NCBI RefSeq assembly: GCF_040298565.1
Contig: NZ_JBEPAK010000005.1
Span: 1-64,000, forward strand
Origin: Kitasatospora sp040298565
GTDB taxonomy: Bacteria; Actinomycetota; Actinomycetes; Streptomycetales; Streptomycetaceae
Direction: 5' to 3'
Length of the DNA stretch: 64,000 nt
Positions within the stretch are counted from its first letter, which is position 1; each line of letters starts with the position of its first letter. This document shows positions 57,807-64,000 of this stretch, one piece after another. Made by a program: the position numbers and the translations under genes. The notes under the pieces are model-generated. The model did no database searches. It worked only from the letters and a program-made list of their open reading frames with translations, and was not told the DNA's origin.

Positions 57807-60605
57807 TCAGAGCGCGTGCCGGCGCTGCAGCACGTTGTAGGCGATCCAGCCCGGCAGCACCGGCAGCCAGAAGGTGAGCGCCCGGTAGAGGAAGACCGCC
57901 GGGGTGGCGACCGCCGGGGGCACGTCCGCGACGGTCAGGGCGCCGATCAGGGCGACCTCGACCGGGCCGATGCCGCCCGGGGTGGGGATCGCCGAGCCGG
58001 CCGCGTTGGCGGTGAGGAAGACCACCGCGACGGCCGAGAAGCTGACGTCCCCGCCGAAGGCCTGCACCGAGAAGTCCAGGCAGGCGGTGAAGGAGAGGGT
58101 CAGCAGCAGGATGCCGCCGAAGCCGGTGAGCAGCTTGCTGGGCGTCTGCATCAGGTCGAGCATCCGCGGCACCACGCCGAAGAACAGGGAGCGCAGCCGG
58201 CCCAGGACGAAGCGCCGCAGCGGTGCGACGGCGGCCACCACCAGGGCGAGCACGGCGGCGGTCAGCACACCGATGATCACCGCGCGGGAGGCGGAGAGGT
58301 CGCCGTTGGTCTGGCTGCCGGTGATCAGGCCGAAGCTGAACAGCAGCAGCAGGTGCCCGGCCAGGCCCGCCAGCTGGGACGCGCCGACCGAGGCGACCGC
58401 CTGGCCGGGGCGGATGCCGGCCTTCTGGAGGTAGCGGGTGTTCAGCGCGATGCCGCCGATCGCCGCGGGGGCGACCAGCTTGACGAAGGAGCCGGCCAGC
58501 TGGGCCGCGACGGTGCGCCGGAACGGCAGCCGCTCGGGCACGAAACCGGTCAGGCTCATCGAGGCGGCGACGTAGCTGAACGCCGCCGCGAGCAGGGCCG
58601 CCGCCGCCCATGCCCAGTTCATCTGGGAGAGCTTCAGCTGGGCGGGCTTGATGGTGGTCAGCGCCAGGTAGGCGGCGAAGGTGAGCGCGATCACCATGAT
58701 CAGGCTCTTCGGCTTCAGCCGCTCCAGCTTGGCCGGCTCCATCGGCGCCTCGGGGGCGATCTGCAGGATCTGGCCGCGGATGCGGCTGAGCAGGTCCTCG
58801 CCGGCCGCCGCGATGTCCTCCTCGGCCTGCTGCTGGGTGCGCTCGCCGGCCGCGACCTGTTCCAGCGCCTTGGCGCGGGCGGCGGCCTTGCGCTCCTTGG
58901 TGAGCTTGGCCAGGTCGATCCGGGTGGAGCGGCTCATCCCGACCGGCTGGAGCAGCGGCAGCGCCTGGGCGACGCGTTCGGCGCCGAGCACCGCGTTGGC
59001 GGTGGCGACGGCCCGCTCGGGCCCGATCCGCAGCGCGAAGGTGGTGAGCAGCTGGGCGACGTCGATGCGCAGCGTCAGGTCGGTCGCGGCGATGTCGCCG
59101 CCGGAGAGGTTGACCAGGCAGCCGGTCTTCTCGTCCACCACCAGCAGCGATTCGCCGGTGAGCCGGCGGTGGGCGATCCGGCGCTCGTGCAGGGCGGCCA
59201 CCGAGTGCCACAGCGAGGCCATCACCTGGTCGGTGACCTCGTCGTCGGCGAGCTCGTCCAGGGTGCGGCCCTCGACGTTCTCGTACACCAGGATCGCGGC
59301 GTCCGGGCCCAGCTCGGAGGTGGCGACCAGCTGCGGTGCGCAGGCGCCCGAGGCGGCCGCCGCGTACGCGATCAGGGCCTCCTGCTCCAGCGCCTGGCGC
59401 AGCGACTGGGGGCTGCGGCGCACCGCCACCGAGCGCAGCCGCAGCCGGCGCCAGGCCCGGTAGAAGAAGCCGGAGGCCTGCTGCTCGCGGTCGATGATGT
59501 GGACGTCCAGCGGCGGCCCGTCCTGCTGGGTGACGTAGTAGCGGCGGGTGCCGCCCGGGGCGTCGGGGGCGCGGGCGGCGCCCGCCGGGGTGAAGCCGAC
59601 CTTGCGCAGACCGATCATCAGGTGCTGGCCGGTGGGCCGGATGTTGGGGGAGCCGATCGCGTAGAGGGTGCCGTAGGCGACGGACCAGCCGATCAGCACG
59701 GTGAGCAGCAGCGACAGCGGGGTGGTGTAACCGCCGAGCAGCTCGGTGACCCCGCTGAAGACCACCACCACCCACAGGGCCACCCGCCAGCGGGGTCTGC
59801 TCGACATCCCGACGGCGGTCATGTAGGCGATCACCGGGGCGAGGTAGCCGTGCACCGGGTCGGTGAGGGTGCCGTTGCTGTCCAGCGGCAGCCGGGTCAG
59901 GGCGTCCCGGATGTGCTCGGAGGCGCCCTCGGCCACCCACCAGTCGATGCCCAGCGAGACGCCGTACGCCAGCACCGAGGCGAGCACGCCGTCGGCAACC
60001 CGCAGGCCGTCGCGCTTGATCAGCCGCTCGACGGCGAACGCCAGCGGTACGGCGAGCACCGCGACGCTGGACACCAGGCCGGTGATGGTGGACAGCACCG
60101 CGGAGAAGTGCGGCGCGTTGGTGGCGATGTCCTGCTCGATGCCGGTGGTGGTCGAGGTGGCGATGCCGGCCAGCACGAAGACGGCGACTATCCCGAAGAC
60201 GCCGGCCAGGAAGCGGATCAGGTCGGACGGGCGGTGCGCGCGGGCGGCGAGCAGCGGCTCGTCGACGTCCAGGTGCGGGGCGTCGTCCAGCGGGTCGTGG
60301 TGCTCGGCCCGCGGGGCCGGCGGGGCGGCGGCGGGGGGCCGGTCGACCGCTTCGACCGCTTCGACCGGTTCCAGCCGTTCCAGCGGCTCGGTGGGTGCGG
60401 GCGGCTCGGCCGGTCCGGGTGGCTCGGGCGGCTCGGGCGTCTTCTCGGGCGTGCGGGTCTTGATCGTCGGGTCCTTGATCAGGGAGACTTCCGGCGTCGG
60501 CCCGTGCCCGGGCCCGCCTTCGGACTCGCGCCCGGGAGCCGGCGGCACGGCGGATCCGGACTCGTCGGAGTCCCTGTCCACGCCCACGTCAGCCGTCCCG
60601 GTCAT
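57807..60605 (-). CDS. Lysylphosphatidylglycerol-synthase-TM (flippase-like) protein with a degenerate kinase-like domain
   Basis: This 932-aa protein has a Pro/Glu-rich N-terminus (1-120), about six membrane helices (130-325), a cytoplasmic kinase-like domain (about 390-560) and a C-terminal flippase-like LPG_synthase_TM domain of 7-8 helices (630-932, with GGIALNTRYLQKAGI and TPGGIGPVEVALIGALTV). The kinase part shows a catalytic-loop-like HERRIAHRRLTGESLLVV, but His479-Arg480-Arg481 replaces HRD, Ser486 replaces the Asn, and Asn499-Leu-Ser replaces DFG, so catalysis is unlikely. ATG 60605 has GAGGACAAG upstream. It may move a lipid-linked compound or act as a scaffold (inference). Confidence 0.8.
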   Translation of the reverse strand: MTGTADVGVDRDSDESGSAVPPAPGRESEGGPGHGPTPEVSLIKDPTIKTRTPEKTPEPPEPPGPAEPPAPTEPLERLEPVEAVEAVDRPPAAAPPAPRAEHHDPLDDAPHLDVDEPLLAARAHRPSDLIRFLAGVFGIVAVFVLAGIATSTTTGIEQDIATNAPHFSAVLSTITGLVSSVAVLAVPLAFAVERLIKRDGLRVADGVLASVLAYGVSLGIDWWVAEGASEHIRDALTRLPLDSNGTLTDPVHGYLAPVIAYMTAVGMSSRPRWRVALWVVVVFSGVTELLGGYTTPLSLLLTVLIGWSVAYGTLYAIGSPNIRPTGQHLMIGLRKVGFTPAGAARAPDAPGGTRRYYVTQQDGPPLDVHIIDREQQASGFFYRAWRRLRLRSVAVRRSPQSLRQALEQEALIAYAAAASGACAPQLVATSELGPDAAILVYENVEGRTLDELADDEVTDQVMASLWHSVAALHERRIAHRRLTGESLLVVDEKTGCLVNLSGGDIAATDLTLRIDVAQLLTTFALRIGPERAVATANAVLGAERVAQALPLLQPVGMSRSTRIDLAKLTKERKAAARAKALEQVAAGERTQQQAEEDIAAAGEDLLSRIRGQILQIAPEAPMEPAKLERLKPKSLIMVIALTFAAYLALTTIKPAQLKLSQMNWAWAAAALLAAAFSYVAASMSLTGFVPERLPFRRTVAAQLAGSFVKLVAPAAIGGIALNTRYLQKAGIRPGQAVASVGASQLAGLAGHLLLLFSFGLITGSQTNGDLSASRAVIIGVLTAAVLALVVAAVAPLRRFVLGRLRSLFFGVVPRMLDLMQTPSKLLTGFGGILLLTLSFTACLDFSVQAFGGDVSFSAVAVVFLTANAAGSAIPTPGGIGPVEVALIGALTVADVPPAVATPAVFLYRALTFWLPVLPGWIAYNVLQRRHAL

Positions 60606-60739
60606 CTGGTCTTGTCCTCGTATCACCACTCACCGCCCCGAAGATGGTGGCATGCCCCGCGCCCCTGTGCTGGACAGGGGGCGGATCGGGCGCGGCGGGT
60701 CGATCACCCGGGGCCGCGCACGCGCCCCTAGGAGGAAGG

Positions 60740-61117
60740 ATGCCGCAGGTGACGGACGCAACACAGGACGGGCTCCCGGCCGACCTGCCACCCTTCGCCG
60801 AACTGGTGCTCGACCTGACCGAGCGGATTCCACCCGGGCGAGTGATGACCTACGGGGACATCGCCGAGTACCTCGGCCAGGGCGGCCCCCGCCAGGTCGG
60901 CCGGGTGATGGCCCTCTACGGCGGCTCGGTGCCCTGGTGGCGGGTCGTCCGCGCCGACGGCCGCCTGCTGCCCGGGCACGAACACCGCGCCCTCGCCCAC
61001 TACGGCGAGGAGGGCACCCCGCTGCGCGACCTCGCCGACCCGCCCCGCGTCGACCTCGCCCGGGCCCGCTGGGACGGACAGCCCGAATCGGCGAAAGCCC
61101 CGCGCGAACGGGATTGA
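60740..61117 (+). CDS. Alkyltransferase-like protein (ATL), catalytic Cys replaced by Trp
   Basis: This 125-aa protein is homologous to the O6-alkylguanine-DNA alkyltransferase C-domain, with the helix-turn-helix and arginine-finger region (PPGRVMTYGDIAEYLGQGGP then RQVGRVMALYGGSVPWWRVV). The active-site PCHR of Ogt/MGMT reads PWWR: Trp66 replaces Cys and Trp67 replaces His. ATL proteins bind alkylated guanine and recruit nucleotide-excision repair without repairing directly. ATG 60740 follows AGGAGGAAGG. The gene precedes adnA by 82 bp on the same strand, and the M. tuberculosis homolog (Rv3204) is also near adnA. Both products act in DNA repair. Confidence 0.9.
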   Translation: MPQVTDATQDGLPADLPPFAELVLDLTERIPPGRVMTYGDIAEYLGQGGPRQVGRVMALYGGSVPWWRVVRADGRLLPGHEHRALAHYGEEGTPLRDLADPPRVDLARARWDGQPESAKAPRERD

Positions 61118-61199
61118 CGGGGCAGGATCGTAGGCTCGATGCGGGCGGGCCCCCGGGCCCGCCCCGGCCATGCCCCCGCACCACCCAGGACCGTCATCC

Positions 61200-64000
61200 G
61201 TGAGCTCCCCCTACCGGCTCGTGCGCAGCCCGCTCGTCCAGCCCGACCCGCCGACGCTGGACGCCCACCAGCGCGCCGTGGTCGAGCACACCGGCGGCCC
61301 GCTGCTCGTCCTCGCCGGACCGGGCACGGGCAAGACCACCACCCTGGTCGAAGCGGTCGCCCGCCGCATCCAGGACGGCACCGACCCCGAGCGGATCCTC
61401 GTCCTCACCTTCAGCCGCAAGGCCGCGATGGAACTGCGCGACCGGATGTCCGGCCGCCTCGGCACCAGCGCCGCCGCCCCCCAGGCCACCACCTTCCACT
61501 CCTTCTGCTACGGCCTGCTGCGCGCCCACCAGGACCCCCAGGACTACGCCGAACCGCTGCGGCTGCTCTCCGGCCCCGAGCAGGACGTGATGGTCCGCGA
61601 ACTGCTCGCCGGCGGCGCCGAGGACGCCAGGCTCGGCAGCAGCCGCATCCGGTGGCCCCTGGACCTGCGGGCCTGCCTGACCACCCGCGGCTTCGCCGAC
61701 GAGGTCCGCGCCGTCCTCGCCCGCAGCCGCGAGCTCGGCCTCGGCGAAGCCGAACTCGAACGCTTCGCCCGCGGCGTCCAGCGCCCCGACTGGGCCGCCG
61801 CCGCGCACTTCCTCGCCGACTACCTCGACGTCCTCGACCTGCGCGGCGTCCTCGACTACGCCGAACTCGTCCACCGCGCCGTCCTGCTCGCCGAACGCCC
61901 CGACGTCGGCGAGGAACTCCGGCGGCGCTACGACGTCGTCTTCGTCGACGAGTACCAGGACACCGACCCCTCCCAGGTCCGACTGCTGCGCCGGCTCGCC
62001 GGCGGCGGACGCGACCTCGTCGCCGTCGGCGACCCCGACCAGTCGATCTACGCCTTCCGCGGCGCCGACATCAACGGCATCCTCGACTTCCCGGAGACCT
62101 TCCGCCGGGCCGACGGCAGCCCCGCCGAGGTCAAGGTGCTGCGCGTCTCCCGCCGCTCCGGAGCCGTCCTGCTCGCCGCCTCCCGCGAGATCGCCCGCCG
62201 GATGCCGATGGGCCGGCTGCCCGCCGACAAACTCGCCCAGCACCGCGCCCTGCTGCCCTCCCGCGAGGGCGGCCGGGTCGAGGTCTACACCTACCCGACC
62301 CCCGGCGCCGAGCTCGACTCGATCGCCGACCTGCTGCGCCGCGCCCACCTGGAGGACGGCGTGCCCTGGGGCGAGATGGCCGTGCTGGTCCGGGCCGGCG
62401 CCCGCTCGATACCGGGTGTGCGGCGGGCGCTCGGCGCGGCCGGCGTGCCGCTGGAGATCGACGGCGACGACCTGCCGCTGCGCGAGGAGCCCGCCGTCGC
62501 CCACCTGCTGCTGGCCCTGCGGGTCTGCGCCGAACAGGCGACCCGGCTCACCGCCCGCGCCGCGCACGGCGACCCGGACCCGGCCGCGGCGGGCGACCAG
62601 GATGCGGACTCCGCGGCCGCCACGGACTCCGCGGACGGCGCGGATCCGCACGCGCCCGGGCCGGAGGGCGACGACGCGCACACCGCCGCGGCGGAGGGCG
62701 ACGACCCGCTCACCGTCGACCTGGCCCACGCCCTGCTCACCGGCCCGCTCGGCGGCCTCGACGGCTCCGACCTGCGACGCCTGGGCCGGGCCCTGCGCGA
62801 GGAGGAACGCGCCGCCCTGCGCGCCGAAGGCCGCCCCGGCGCCCCGCGCCCGGCCGGCGAACTGATCCGCGAAGCCCTCGCCGAACCCGAGCGGCTGATC
62901 GCCCTCGACCCGGCCGTCGCCCGCCGCGCCCGCGACCTCGGCACCCTGCTCCGCAAGGTCCGCGAACTCCTCGCCGGCGGCTGCACCGCCGAGGACGCGC
63001 TGTGGGAGCTGTGGGACGGCAGCCGCCGCTGGCGCGAACGCCTGGAACGGGCCGCCCTGCGCGGCGGCGCCGCGGGCCGCAACGCCGACCGCGACCTGGA
63101 CGCGCTGTGCGCCCTGTTCGAGACCGCCGCCCGCGCCGAGGAACAGGTCACCGGCCACCGCAGCGCCCTCGACCTGCTCGCCGAACTCGAAGCCCAGGAC
63201 ATCGCCGCCGACACCCTCACCGTGCGCGCCGTGCGCCCCGAGGCGGTCCGGCTGATGACCGCCCACCGCTCCAAGGGCCTGGAGTGGCGCCTGGTCGTCG
63301 TCGCCGGTGTCCAGGACGGCCTCTGGCCCGACCTGCGCCGCCGCGGCTCCCTGCTGGAGGCCGACCGGATCGGGCGCGACGGCCTCGCCGAACCGCTCTC
63401 CCCGGCCGCCCTCCTCGGCGAGGAGCGCCGCCTCTTCTACGTCGCCGCCACCCGCGCCAAGGAACGGCTGATCGTCACCGCCGTCAAGGCCCCCGCCGAC
63501 GACGGCGACGAACCCTCCCGCTTCCTGCGCGAGCTCTACCGCGAGGACGTCGACCCGCGCACCGGCAAGGTGGTGCGCCGCACCCCGCCGGTCACCGTCG
63601 AGGACGTCACCCACCGCCCGCGCCGGCCGCTGACGGTCGCCGCCCTGGTCGCCGAGCTGCGCGCCGTCACCGTCGATCCCACCCGCTCGCCGGAACTGCG
63701 CCGCGCCGCCGCCGAACGCCTCGCCGTCCTCGCCGCCGCCACCGACGAGGAGGGCCTGCCGCTGGTGCCCGCCGCCCACCCCGACCGCTGGTGGGGCCTG
63801 GACGACGCCACCGCGGCCCCCGAACCGCTGCGCAGCGCCGACCTGCCCGTACGGCTGTCCGGCAGCGGCCTGGAACAGCTGGAGAACTGCTCGTTGCAGT
63901 GGTTCCTGGACAAGGAGGTCAAGGCCCGCGTCCCCGGCTCCGCCGCCCAGGGCTTCGGCAACGTGGTGCACGCCCTCGCCGACGAGGTCGGCTCCGGCCG
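61200..64000 (+). CDS. adnA: ATP-dependent DNA helicase/nuclease AdnA, truncated by the window end
   Basis: From GTG 61200 the frame is open for 933 codons to the window end. UvrD-type motifs are I (LVLAGPGTGKTTTLVEAVAR), Ia (LVLTFSRKAAMELRDRM), II (VFVDEYQDTDPSQ), III (VGDPDQSIYAFRGAD), V (MTAHRSKGLEWRLVVVAG) and VI (RRLFYVAATRAKERLIV). From residue about 890 a RecB-type nuclease domain begins (GSGLEQLENCSLQWFL), cut before its catalytic Asp/Glu/Lys. AdnA pairs with AdnB in mycobacterial-type double-strand break resection. An acidic Ala/Asp linker lies near 455-505. The adnB gene should follow beyond 64000. Confidence 0.92.
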   Translation, partial: MSSPYRLVRSPLVQPDPPTLDAHQRAVVEHTGGPLLVLAGPGTGKTTTLVEAVARRIQDGTDPERILVLTFSRKAAMELRDRMSGRLGTSAAAPQATTFHSFCYGLLRAHQDPQDYAEPLRLLSGPEQDVMVRELLAGGAEDARLGSSRIRWPLDLRACLTTRGFADEVRAVLARSRELGLGEAELERFARGVQRPDWAAAAHFLADYLDVLDLRGVLDYAELVHRAVLLAERPDVGEELRRRYDVVFVDEYQDTDPSQVRLLRRLAGGGRDLVAVGDPDQSIYAFRGADINGILDFPETFRRADGSPAEVKVLRVSRRSGAVLLAASREIARRMPMGRLPADKLAQHRALLPSREGGRVEVYTYPTPGAELDSIADLLRRAHLEDGVPWGEMAVLVRAGARSIPGVRRALGAAGVPLEIDGDDLPLREEPAVAHLLLALRVCAEQATRLTARAAHGDPDPAAAGDQDADSAAATDSADGADPHAPGPEGDDAHTAAAEGDDPLTVDLAHALLTGPLGGLDGSDLRRLGRALREEERAALRAEGRPGAPRPAGELIREALAEPERLIALDPAVARRARDLGTLLRKVRELLAGGCTAEDALWELWDGSRRWRERLERAALRGGAAGRNADRDLDALCALFETAARAEEQVTGHRSALDLLAELEAQDIAADTLTVRAVRPEAVRLMTAHRSKGLEWRLVVVAGVQDGLWPDLRRRGSLLEADRIGRDGLAEPLSPAALLGEERRLFYVAATRAKERLIVTAVKAPADDGDEPSRFLRELYREDVDPRTGKVVRRTPPVTVEDVTHRPRRPLTVAALVAELRAVTVDPTRSPELRRAAAERLAVLAAATDEEGLPLVPAAHPDRWWGLDDATAAPEPLRSADLPVRLSGSGLEQLENCSLQWFLDKEVKARVPGSAAQGFGNVVHALADEVGSG

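Noticed and set aside
57762..60731. 989-codon open frame on the plus strand
   Set aside because: Antisense to the flippase-like gene; low-complexity Gly/Arg/Val composition.
61194..63971. 925-codon open frame on the minus strand
   Set aside because: Exactly antisense to adnA, which shows all helicase motifs; it is a GC artefact.

Overview
The window is chromosomal DNA from a high-GC actinomycete, almost certainly a streptomycete (Streptomyces or Kitasatospora). The signs are very high GC with strong third-position GC bias, many GTG and some TTG starts, a mycothiol gene (mshB), a TatB/SigE/MoeZ/AdnA gene set, and several promoters whose -10 box lies directly before the start codon. It is a housekeeping and regulatory core region. 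I see no phage, insertion sequence, CRISPR array, tRNA or rRNA gene. About 58 protein genes are supported, plus one very short candidate leader ORF.

Layout. 0.1-7.2 kb: an oligopeptide ABC transporter operon (two permeases, two ATPases), a near-duplicate second DppD-type ATPase, and a convergent family 5 binding lipoprotein. 7.3-11.6 kb: a membrane-anchored cell-wall-type protein, then mshB with a co-transcribed membrane protein and a tiny membrane protein. 11.9-20.9 kb: a DPP IV-like peptidase, an ABC exporter with a histidine kinase and a separated response regulator, two acetyltransferases and a SirB1-type protein. 21-26 kb: 7Fe ferredoxin, dapC and dapE (lysine/diaminopimelate pathway), interleaved with a secreted protein and a lysozyme-like membrane protein. 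26.2-33.7 kb: LOG protein, FolP2-type protein, DivIVA-domain protein, tag, enoyl-CoA hydratase, a 55-aa DUF3117 protein, an O-methyltransferase, then sigE, its zinc anti-sigma factor and tatB. 33.9-41.2 kb: Mrp Fe-S carrier, then a magnesium-themed cluster (DUF1003, channel-less MgtE, CorA) in which corA has a long leader containing a proline-rich short ORF. 41.4-45.5 kb: SUFU-domain, PHP-domain, DUF6758, a 52-aa orphan peptide and a hydrolase. 45.6-64 kb: DEAD-box helicase, ferritin-like protein, DUF3107, TetR, hydrolase, a PelF-like glycosyltransferase with a membrane protein and epimerase, moeZ, a flippase-like protein with a degenerate kinase domain, an alkyltransferase-like protein, and the start of adnA (cut by the window end).

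From memory, gene order matches three Mycobacterium tuberculosis blocks (mshB to fdxC/dapC; dapE to corA; rhlE to adnA) that lie apart there and together here. Genes expected from that comparison but absent are gpgS (after folP2) and htrA (between the anti-sigma factor and tatB).

The observations I rate highest are the corA leader with its 28-codon Pro/Arg ORF flanked by hairpins; the degenerate kinase domain inside the flippase-like protein; the 52-aa orphan peptide next to an AT-rich island; and ten genes with a TANNNT box 6-8 nt before the ATG and no Shine-Dalgarno, which suggests widespread leaderless mRNAs.
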